Assembly: GCA_023411555.1 (NCBI GenBank)
Contig: JAEYOQ010000035.1
Location: 1 to 28,730 of the forward strand
DNA from: Bacillota bacterium
Lineage (GTDB): Bacteria > Bacillota > Clostridia > Lachnospirales > Lachnospiraceae
DNA: 28,730 bases
Direction of reading: 5' to 3'
Positions 22,302 through 28,730 of this stretch are shown here, piece by piece. The translations under genes were made by a program, and so were the position numbers. The notes under the pieces are model-generated. The model was not told the origin of the DNA. It worked only from the letters and a program-made list of their open reading frames with translations, and did no database searches. Within the stretch, counting starts at the first letter, position 1, and every line of letters starts with the position of its first letter.

Positions 22302-24107
22302 ATGGCAAAGAATACGACTTTACCAAAAAGAAGCGAGGTAGATGTAAAGTATACCTGGGCAATTGAGGATTTATATCCAAACGATGAGATGTGGCAAAAG
22401 GAATATGAAATGTTGAAGGAAATGCTGCCAAAGGCCGCTGAGTTTCAGGGGAGACTGGGAAAATCAGCAGAGATACTTTTGGCATACCTGAAGCTTCATG
22501 ATGAGATTAATATTTTGATGGAACGGGTGAATGTATATGCAAATCAGAAATATCATGAGGATACCAATAATGGTGTCTATCAGGATCTTTCTAATAAAGC
22601 GAATGCCTTAGCTGTTCTGGTAGAAAGTACACTGGCTTTTGCTACACCTGAGCTTTTAACCATTCCAGAGGAGACGATAGCTCAGTTTAAGCATGAAGTG
22701 AATGACTTGATGTTATATGATTTCTATTTAAAGGATATCCTTAGAAGGAAGCCACATATCCTGACAGGTGAGATGGAGGGCTTACTGGCAGATGCCGGTG
22801 AGATAGCAGAGGCGTCCGGTAATATCTTCTCTATGTTTAATAATGCGGATATTAAATTTCCGGAGATAGAGGATGAGAATGGAGAGATGGTTCGCATTAC
22901 CCATGGAAGATATGGACAGTTATTGGAGAGTTCAGATCGCAGGGTAAGAAAAGAAGCTTTTGAGGCAGTATACGCTACCTATCGAAGCTTTCGTAATACC
23001 TTGGCAGCGGCCTTCAGCTCAAATGTAAAGCAGGAGGTGTTTTTTGCTAAGGCCAGAAAATATAACTCTACTATGGAGAGAGCCTTGGATGGGGGTAATA
23101 TTCCGGTTGAGGTCTATACGAATCTGGTTGAGGCTGTACACGAGAATATGGGCCTTATGCACCGTTATGTAGCTCTTCGTAAGAGAATTTTAGGTGTTGA
23201 TGAGCTTCATATGTATGATTTATATGCACCACTGATCGGTGAAATGAAGATGGAGATACCCTTCGAAGAAGCGAAGAAGATAGTGGCCAAAGGTCTGGAG
23301 CCCTTAGGGGAAGCTTATCAGAAGATACTGACAGAGGGCTTTAACCATCGCTGGATTGATGTTTATGAGAATGAGAATAAGAGAAGCGGTGCATATTCCT
23401 GGGGAGCATACGGTACACATCCCTATGTACTGCTTAACTATAATGATACCTTGAATAACGTTTTCACTTTGGCACACGAGATGGGGCATGCCATTCATAG
23501 CTATCACTCGGATCGGGAACAACCATACATTTACGCTGGGTACCGAATATTTGTCGCTGAGGTGGCATCTACCTGCAATGAAGCGCTTTTAATCGATTAT
23601 ATGTTGAAGAATACAGAGGATAAGAAGGAGAAGGCATATCTGATCAATCACTTCCTTGAGAAATTCAAAGGAACCCTGTATCGTCAGACGATGTTTGCTG
23701 AATTTGAGATGATCACTCATAAGATGGTCGAAGATGGGGAAAGTCTAACAGCCGACGCACTCTGTAAGATTTATCATGATTTGAATGTGAAATACTTTGG
23801 TAAGGATATTGTGATCGATTCTGAGATTGATATGGAATGGTCCAGGATTCCTCATTTCTATAATGCTTTTTATGTATATCAGTATGCAACCGGTTATTCC
23901 GCTGCAATTGCATTATCCAGAAGAATTCTGAGTGGAGAGCCGGAGGCGGTAACGGATTATATCCGGTTCTTAAGCAGCGGTAGCTCTAATTATCCGATTG
24001 AGCTTCTGAAAGCAGCCGGAGTTGATATGAGCACAAAGGAGCCTGTTAACCAGGCACTAAAGCTGTTCGAGGAGCTGCTTGACCAGATGGAGGAGCTACT
24101 ACAGTAG
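22302..24107 (+). CDS. pepF: Oligoendopeptidase F
   Basis: 601 aa, normal for PepF, an M3-family zinc peptidase that cuts short peptides in the cytosol. The zinc site is H392-E-M-G-H396 in TLAHEMGHAIHSYHS, with the third ligand in EVASTCNEALL. The N-terminal helical domain (SEVDVKYTWAIEDLYPNDE) and the C-terminal RIPHFYNAFYVYQYATGYSA are characteristic. An AGAGGAG precedes the ATG. A small hairpin (22261-22269 with 22275-22281) lies in the leader. It appears to be a single-gene unit, divergent from ylbJ and convergent with tmcAL. Confidence 0.96.
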   Translation: MAKNTTLPKRSEVDVKYTWAIEDLYPNDEMWQKEYEMLKEMLPKAAEFQGRLGKSAEILLAYLKLHDEINILMERVNVYANQKYHEDTNNGVYQDLSNKANALAVLVESTLAFATPELLTIPEETIAQFKHEVNDLMLYDFYLKDILRRKPHILTGEMEGLLADAGEIAEASGNIFSMFNNADIKFPEIEDENGEMVRITHGRYGQLLESSDRRVRKEAFEAVYATYRSFRNTLAAAFSSNVKQEVFFAKARKYNSTMERALDGGNIPVEVYTNLVEAVHENMGLMHRYVALRKRILGVDELHMYDLYAPLIGEMKMEIPFEEAKKIVAKGLEPLGEAYQKILTEGFNHRWIDVYENENKRSGAYSWGAYGTHPYVLLNYNDTLNNVFTLAHEMGHAIHSYHSDREQPYIYAGYRIFVAEVASTCNEALLIDYMLKNTEDKKEKAYLINHFLEKFKGTLYRQTMFAEFEMITHKMVEDGESLTADALCKIYHDLNVKYFGKDIVIDSEIDMEWSRIPHFYNAFYVYQYATGYSAAIALSRRILSGEPEAVTDYIRFLSSGSSNYPIELLKAAGVDMSTKEPVNQALKLFEELLDQMEELLQ

Positions 24108-24128
24108 AATAGAATTTACAAGGCACGC

Positions 24129-24161
24129 AAGGGGGCTGTTGCAAGATGCAATAGCCCCCTT
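24129..24161. terminator. Bidirectional terminator-like hairpin between pepF and tmcAL
   Basis: AAGGGGGCTGTTGC (24129-24142) pairs with GCAATAGCCCCCTT (24148-24161) over 14 positions, one a G-U. No long T-run follows on either strand. It resembles the citrate synthase terminator core. Confidence 0.7.
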
Positions 24162-24199
24162 GTATATACTGGTAAACTTACCCTTTCCATTGCCCCCTG

Positions 24200-25507
24200 T
24201 TAGACGAGGCATATACCATGCTTATACTCGTTTTGTAGTGATGTGCCGTATTTCTGATAAACAGCCTGATTATAGATGTCTGCCGCAAAGATATCCTCCG
24301 ACAGCATCTGCTTTCCAAGAGTATCCAGCTCATCCTCTGCTTTAGATACCTTGCTAATAATGGAAATTCGACCATGCTTCTCAATGTGGCGGAGCAAGGG
24401 TGTGGCTTCCTTTCTTATTCCAAGAACTCTTGCATAAGGAGTGAAATCAGTCGTGATATATTGCTTTACTGTTTCAGTTTTGATGTTCAGCAGTATATGA
24501 AGCAGGGCACGATTAATCCTGGTCAAGGTCATATTTTTGGTCTTGATTTCTTGAACCAAAGAATGAAAAGGCATATTAATATCCCGGATGTTCTTGAGCC
24601 GGTCTGCCAAATCAGGTGTGACATCCAGGTATTTCGCAAGAGAGGTAGAGTCTTCCTGACGAAGCTTGTATTTTAGTATTTGAGAAAAATCTTCTTCGGT
24701 AATGGGATAAGTTACATGATAATGATCCAATAAATATTTCGCCACATCCTCCGGTACACTTTCTGCGGCAGTGGCAATGGCATCAGATGACAACTTACTT
24801 TGTTGATTGATGGTATTGCGTATGGCGGTTGCTGAGCTGATGACCGAATCACAGAGCGTGGGATCATTACTGGTATAGGAGGTCCTGTCAGATAATTCTT
24901 TATCATGATAATGAGCAGAGATTCTCTGTATGGTAATCGGTTCTATGGGAGAAGAGAGCTTAATTAATGCTTTGCTGTATTCAATACCAAGAATATTGTT
25001 CGGCTCGGTCAGTATCTTTGATAAGGATTGGCGATCACTAGGATTTGGCTCACCCATGGATTGTACAAAAGCTTTTTGTCTGGCAGCAGGATAGGTAAGC
25101 CCCGCTCTCATATAGTCTTGTAGCTGGTTCTCAAATGACTCCGGTGTATGAAGCAAGAATTGTGCTGCTTTACTTAGGAGGGAGATGTCACCACATTCAC
25201 TGCCGAAGCATAGAGTATTAATTACCCCTAATTTGTCAAGAATAGAAATAGCACCATGAGCAAAGTATTCGGCACTTCCGGTCGCATAACATACAGGCAG
25301 CTCCAATACCAGATCAACGCCATTGTTAAGAGCCATTTTGGTCCTGCTATATTTATCCATCACAGCTGGTGTGCCACGCTGCACAAAATCACCGCTCATG
25401 ACTGCGACACAATAATCGGCACCGGTAATTTTTCTTGCTTGCTCTATATGATATTTATGCCCATTGTGAAAGGGATTGTATTCGGTTATCAGGCCGACAA
25501 CTTTCAT
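24200..25507 (-). CDS. tmcAL: tRNA(Met) cytidine acetate ligase
   Basis: 435 aa, formerly YlbM/DUF795. It activates acetate with ATP to acetyl-AMP and makes N4-acetylcytidine at the wobble base of elongator tRNA-Met. The HxGH motif is F-HNGH at 14-17 (MKVVGLITEYNPFHNGH), and SGDFVQRGTPAVMDKYSR and FGSECGD are conserved. C-terminal ARVLGIRKEATPLL is typical. Length is slightly above the usual 400. Start ATG 25507 follows ACGGAGG. It is divergent from pta-ackA, the pathway that produces its substrates acetate and ATP. The arrangement may be coincidental. Confidence 0.95.
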   Translation of the reverse strand: MKVVGLITEYNPFHNGHKYHIEQARKITGADYCVAVMSGDFVQRGTPAVMDKYSRTKMALNNGVDLVLELPVCYATGSAEYFAHGAISILDKLGVINTLCFGSECGDISLLSKAAQFLLHTPESFENQLQDYMRAGLTYPAARQKAFVQSMGEPNPSDRQSLSKILTEPNNILGIEYSKALIKLSSPIEPITIQRISAHYHDKELSDRTSYTSNDPTLCDSVISSATAIRNTINQQSKLSSDAIATAAESVPEDVAKYLLDHYHVTYPITEEDFSQILKYKLRQEDSTSLAKYLDVTPDLADRLKNIRDINMPFHSLVQEIKTKNMTLTRINRALLHILLNIKTETVKQYITTDFTPYARVLGIRKEATPLLRHIEKHGRISIISKVSKAEDELDTLGKQMLSEDIFAADIYNQAVYQKYGTSLQNEYKHGICLV

Positions 25508-25544
25508 GATATACCTCCGTCTGATGTGAAAAAATGATATTTAA

Positions 25545-25573
25545 AGAATAGCATTTCTTTCTATTAGCGTCAA
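25545..25573 (-). promoter_or_regulatory. Promoter of tmcAL
   Basis: On the minus strand TTGACG (25573-25568), 17-base spacer, TATTCT (25550-25545) with a TGC extended -10. Confidence 0.75.
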
Positions 25574-25598
25574 TTATCCATTAGATCAATTATCCATT
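25570..25598. repeat. Tandem 13-base direct repeat at the tmcAL promoter
   Basis: TCAATTATCCATT at 25570-25582 and again at 25586-25598, separated by AGA (16-base period, about 1.5 helical turns). One copy overlaps the tmcAL -35, so it could be a regulator site for tmcAL or pta. Confidence 0.5.
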
Positions 25599-25696
25599 GG
25601 GGGTCCATATGTCAATGATTGGTCTGGAGAGAATTGGATTTGTAGAAAATGTTTTATAAATGTTCAAGATTCTATTATTTTTAGACAAAAATATAC

Positions 25697-25725
25697 TTGT
25701 ATCCATGGTTGAATTCATTTATAAT
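25697..25725 (+). promoter_or_regulatory. Promoter of pta-ackA
   Basis: TTGTAT (25697-25702), 17-base spacer, perfect TATAAT (25720-25725), about 68 bases before the pta start. Confidence 0.7.
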
Positions 25726-25793
25726 AAAATTTATGGGTTTTACTAATCATATATATAATAAATTAAACTACCTGTTATGAAAGGAGAGACATC

Positions 25794-26789
25794 ATGGGTT
25801 TTATTGATGTGATTAAGGAACGAGCAAAACAGAATATCAAGTCTATTGTTTTGCCTGAGACAGATGACAGAAGAACATTAGAGGCAGCAAGCAGAATATT
25901 AGCAGAAGGTGTCGCTAAGATTGTTTTAGTGGGAAATGAAGAAGCTATTGCAAAGGTTGGAGAGGGCTTGGATTTATCTCAAGCTACAATTATCGACCCC
26001 AACAACACAGATAAGCTTCAAAAATATATTGATCTATTAGTTGAAGTAAGAAAGAGCAAGGGGATGACACCCGAACAGGCCAAGGAGCTTTTAACAAAGG
26101 ATTATCTATATTTTGGTGTAACTATGGTAAAAGCAGGTGATGCAGATGGTATGGTTTCTGGTGCAGTACATTCTACAGCAGATACTTTACGTCCTTCCTT
26201 ACAGATTCTTAAGACAGCACCGAATACTAAGCTTGTATCTTCATTCTTTATTATAGTGGTTCCTGACTGTGAATTTGGTGCAGAGGGTACCTTTATCTTC
26301 TCCGACTCCGGACTTGTACAGAATCCAAACTCTGAAGAATTAGCTGCGATTGCAGGTAGCAGTGCAAAGAGTTTCGAAGCGTTAGTAGGTAAGGAGCCCA
26401 TCGTTGCGATGCTGTCCCATTCTACCAAGGGCAGTGCGTCTCATCCTGATGTAGACAAGGTAGTAGAGGCTACAAGAATTGCCAAGGAATTATATCCGAA
26501 CTATAAGATCGATGGTGAGTTCCAGTTAGATGCCGCTATCGTTCCCAGTGTTGGTGCTTCCAAGGCTCCCGGTAGCGATATTGCTGGTAAAGCAAATGTA
26601 CTCATTTTCCCTGACCTGGATGCAGGCAACATCGGATATAAGCTGGCTCAGAGACTGGCAAAGGCAGAGGCCTATGGTCCAATTACCCAGGGTATTGCTA
26701 AACCGGTAAATGATTTGTCCAGAGGCTGTTCCGCAGATGATATCGTCGGTGTTATCGCAATTACCGCTGTTCAGGCAAATGTTCAATAA
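25794..26789 (+). CDS. pta: Phosphate acetyltransferase
   Basis: 331 aa, the short single-domain form typical of Firmicutes. It converts acetyl-CoA and phosphate to acetyl phosphate and CoA. Recognisable parts are IKSIVLPETDDRRTLEAA, DADGMVSGAVHSTADTLRP, MLSHSTKGSASHPDVDKV and the C-terminal VNDLSRGCSADDIVGVIAIT. AAGGAGAG precedes the ATG. ackA follows 58 bases downstream on the same strand and together they generate ATP by substrate-level phosphorylation in fermentation. The gene uses clean, highly expressed-looking codons (many GGT and GTA), but I have not measured this. Confidence 0.97.
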   Translation: MGFIDVIKERAKQNIKSIVLPETDDRRTLEAASRILAEGVAKIVLVGNEEAIAKVGEGLDLSQATIIDPNNTDKLQKYIDLLVEVRKSKGMTPEQAKELLTKDYLYFGVTMVKAGDADGMVSGAVHSTADTLRPSLQILKTAPNTKLVSSFFIIVVPDCEFGAEGTFIFSDSGLVQNPNSEELAAIAGSSAKSFEALVGKEPIVAMLSHSTKGSASHPDVDKVVEATRIAKELYPNYKIDGEFQLDAAIVPSVGASKAPGSDIAGKANVLIFPDLDAGNIGYKLAQRLAKAEAYGPITQGIAKPVNDLSRGCSADDIVGVIAITAVQANVQ

Positions 26790-26847
26790 TTAAATAACAG
26801 GTTGTTAGAAATTGTGACTATTATATAAAGAGAGGTATAAGTATAAA

Positions 26848-28038
26848 ATGAAAGTTCTAGTAATTAATTGTGGTAGTTCTTCTTTAAAGTACCAATTAAT
26901 TGACTCTGAGTCAGAAAAGGCACTAGCTGTCGGTATCTGCGAGAGAATCGGCCAAGAGATGGGATGCCTTAAGCATACACCAAACGGCGGTGAAAAGGTT
27001 GTTATCGAGACTCCCATGCCAAACCATGATGTAGCAGTTCAGCTGGTACTTGATGCCCTGATTGATGCAAACCATGGAGTGATCAAATCCTTGGATGAAA
27101 TTAGTGCAGTAGGGCACAGAGTAGTTCACGGTGGAGAGAAGTTCGCAGCTTCAACTGTCATCACTGATGAAGTTGTCCAGGCTATTGAAGAATGTAATGA
27201 TTTGGCACCTCTTCACAACCCAGCTAACTTAATTGGTATTCGTGCTTGCCAGAAGCTGATGAAGGGGGTTCCGATGGTTGCTGTATTTGATACCGCATTC
27301 CACCAGACTATGCCGCCAAAGGCTTATCTGTATGGTTTACCTCATGAGTACTATGACAATTATAAGATTCGTAAATATGGTTTCCACGGAACCAGCCATA
27401 GCTTTGTATCCAAGCGTGCTGCAGAATTTGCCGGCCTAGATATCAATAATTCTAAAATTATTGTATGCCACCTTGGTAATGGTGCAAGTATCTCTGCTGT
27501 ATTAAATGGACAATCCATTGATACCAGCATGGGCTTCACACCTTTAGCAGGTCTTGTTATGGGAACCAGAAGCGGTGATATTGATCCTTCTATCATTGAT
27601 TTTATTGCTAAGAAAGAGAATAAGACCATTGACCAGATCATGAACCTGTTGAATAAGGAATCTGGTGTACAGGGTATGTCTAAGGTATCCAGCGACTTCC
27701 GTGATATCAATTCCGCAATGGATAGTGGTAATCAGATGGCTATCAGAGCATTTGAGGTATTCTGCTATCGTGTAGCAAAATACATCGGTGGTTATGTGGC
27801 TGCTATGAACGGCGTAGATGTTATCGCATTTACTGCTGGTGTAGGAGAGAATGACTGGAAGGTTAGAGAGTGGGTATGTGAATACTTAGGATACCTGGGT
27901 GTTAAGATTGACCTAGAGAAGAATATGCTTAGAGGACAAGAGGTTATGTTAACAACTCCTGATTCTAGGACAAAGGTTTGCATCATCCCGACCAACGAGG
28001 AGTTAGCTATTGCCAGAGAGACAGTAGCATTGTTATAA
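26848..28038 (+). CDS. ackA: Acetate kinase
   Basis: 396 aa. It phosphorylates ADP from acetyl phosphate, giving acetate and ATP. MKVLVINCGSSSLKYQL supplies the N7 and phosphate-binding region, VGHRVVHGGEKF the substrate arginine, RKYGFHGTSHSFVS the active-site His, GTRSGDIDP the catalytic Arg and the domain 2 motif, and FTAGVGEND the ATP-binding loop. Length is normal. AGAGG lies about 12 bases before the ATG, a long spacing. It is the second gene of the pta-ackA operon. Downstream of it a hairpin and a consensus promoter start the yceD-rpmF unit. Confidence 0.97.
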   Translation: MKVLVINCGSSSLKYQLIDSESEKALAVGICERIGQEMGCLKHTPNGGEKVVIETPMPNHDVAVQLVLDALIDANHGVIKSLDEISAVGHRVVHGGEKFAASTVITDEVVQAIEECNDLAPLHNPANLIGIRACQKLMKGVPMVAVFDTAFHQTMPPKAYLYGLPHEYYDNYKIRKYGFHGTSHSFVSKRAAEFAGLDINNSKIIVCHLGNGASISAVLNGQSIDTSMGFTPLAGLVMGTRSGDIDPSIIDFIAKKENKTIDQIMNLLNKESGVQGMSKVSSDFRDINSAMDSGNQMAIRAFEVFCYRVAKYIGGYVAAMNGVDVIAFTAGVGENDWKVREWVCEYLGYLGVKIDLEKNMLRGQEVMLTTPDSRTKVCIIPTNEELAIARETVALL

Positions 28039-28054
28039 TTTTTTAGCTTATTTG

Positions 28055-28075
28055 AACGAAAATTAAATTTTCGTT
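28055..28075 (+). other. Hairpin after ackA, abutting the yceD promoter
   Basis: AACGAAAAT (28055-28063) pairs perfectly with ATTTTCGTT (28067-28075), loop TAA. It has no T-run after it. Its last two bases are the first two of the -35 TTGACA. It may be a weak ackA terminator or a binding site next to the promoter. Confidence 0.5.
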
Positions 28076-28102
28076 GACAAATAATAACACAGTAGGTATA
28101 AT
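28074..28102 (+). promoter_or_regulatory. Consensus promoter of yceD-rpmF
   Basis: Perfect TTGACA (28074-28079), 17-base spacer, perfect TATAAT (28097-28102), giving a leader of about 63 bases. The leader contains a GTTAAG/CTTAAC inverted repeat. Confidence 0.9.
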
Positions 28103-28171
28103 ACAAGAAGCGCGTTAAGCATGGTTTGTTTTAATCGTTCTTAACCTGGTGAATATTCGGAGAGATTTCAT

Positions 28172-28699
28172 ATGCTTATATCTTTGTCAGAAATAATGAC
28201 TACCAAGGATAAGGTCTTTAAAATCAGTGCCCCCATAGAACTGGAGCGGTTTGATTACCAGGGTAGTTCCTATGAATTTATTTATAAGGAACCGGTAGAG
28301 TTAACCATTACTAATCTTGGCAACAGGACAGTAATGATTGAGGGCAGTACGAATATTTCTCTATCCCTGTTTTGTAACCGATGTCTTAAGGAAATGACAT
28401 ACCCCATGGAGATTAATATTTCCAAGGAAGTAGACTTCAACCTCACGGAAGAAGAGCGGGCAGAAGGTTTAGACGAAACAAATTATATTATTGGATACAA
28501 TCTGGATGTAGACATATTGATTTATGATGAGGTTCTAATCGGTTTTCCCATGAAGCTGATATGCAGCGAGGATTGCAAAGGACTTTGCAAGAGCTGTGGT
28601 ACTAATCTGAATGAGAAGACATGTGATTGTGACACTTTCGGTTATGATCCCAGAATGTCAGTAATCCGAGATATCTTTAACAATTTTAAGGAGGTGTGA
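28172..28699 (+). CDS. yceD: DUF177 (YceD/YlbN) protein
   Basis: 175 aa. DUF177 proteins lie next to rpmF in most bacteria and are thought to take part in large-subunit rRNA maturation, though the mechanism is unclear. A Cys-rich zinc-like motif is present: FCNRC in the middle and ICSEDCKGLCKSCGTNL with CDC near the C-terminus. FDYQGSSYEFIYKEPVELTI forms the usual N-terminal beta region. GGAGAG is 7 bases before the ATG. Its stop codon is 2 bases before the rpmF start, so the two are coupled. Confidence 0.94.
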   Translation: MLISLSEIMTTKDKVFKISAPIELERFDYQGSSYEFIYKEPVELTITNLGNRTVMIEGSTNISLSLFCNRCLKEMTYPMEINISKEVDFNLTEEERAEGLDETNYIIGYNLDVDILIYDEVLIGFPMKLICSEDCKGLCKSCGTNLNEKTCDCDTFGYDPRMSVIRDIFNNFKEV

Positions 28700-28701
28700 C
28701 A

Positions 28702-28730
28702 ATGTCTATTTGTCCTAAGGGTAAACATTC
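28702..28730 (+). CDS. rpmF: 50S ribosomal protein L32, partial (start only)
   Basis: The last 29 bases encode MSICPKGKH and part of the next codon, the N-terminus of bL32 (usual form M-A/S-x-C-P-K). AAGGAGG at 28688-28694 lies 7 bases before the ATG and inside the end of yceD. The rest of the gene lies beyond the window. The yceD-rpmF order supports the call. Confidence 0.88.

Noticed and set aside
1..28730. CRISPR array, prophage or insertion sequence
   Set aside because: No regularly spaced repeats of 25-40 bases, no transposase, integrase or phage structural gene, and no tRNA target were seen.

Overview
The window looks like a chromosomal segment of an anaerobic, spore-forming member of the Clostridia, most likely Lachnospiraceae. 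The evidence is the AT-rich low-GC Gram-positive gene style, strong AGGAGG ribosome binding sites, an alpha/beta-type small acid-soluble spore protein, the sporulation protein YlbJ, and a pta-ackA acetate pathway. The species assignment is inference. All genes recognised appear intact except the last, rpmF, which is cut by the window edge.

Layout. 1-2960: rpmB (ribosomal protein L28), a small membrane protein on the minus strand, then an Asp23/YloU protein and a FakA/YloV-type DAK protein, in the rpmB-yloU-yloV order known from Bacillus. 3000-5850: a DUF1653 protein, then a minus-strand YtrA-like GntR regulator, ABC ATPase and ABC permease operon whose promoter is covered by a perfect 21-bp-arm palindrome. 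5941-7977: recG. 7980-8175: a non-coding stretch of nested hairpins. 8295-17053: a co-directional surface-glycosylation locus with a polyprenyl-phosphate type GT2, a GT-C-like membrane protein, UDP-galactopyranose mutase, a second GT2, a DUF2298 (YYY-motif) membrane protein, and a secreted L,D-transpeptidase with Ig-like modules. 17198-18562: a citrate synthase under its own strong promoter. 18897-19100: the SASP.

19457-28730: rsmD, coaD, a coiled-coil protein, ylbJ (minus), pepF, tmcAL (minus), pta, ackA, yceD and the start of rpmF. This follows the Bacillus subtilis ylbH-ylbI-ylbJ-ylbM-ylbN-rpmF order, with pepF, pta-ackA and the coiled-coil gene inserted and ylbJ and tmcAL on the opposite strand.

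How the genes work together. The housekeeping backbone covers translation, DNA repair, CoA synthesis, rRNA and tRNA modification, and acetate/ATP production. TmcAL consumes acetate and ATP to modify elongator tRNA-Met and sits divergently next to pta-ackA, which makes both. The most interesting part is the 8.8-kb glycosylation block. It contains two pairs of GT2 plus large multi-membrane GT-C-like protein around a galactofuranose precursor enzyme and ends in a cell-wall enzyme. I read it as a candidate two-arm lipid-linked glycosylation system for an envelope polymer. The two membrane proteins share a loop motif with identical spacing, which suggests they are remote homologues. No rRNA, tRNA, CRISPR array, insertion sequence or phage gene was recognised.
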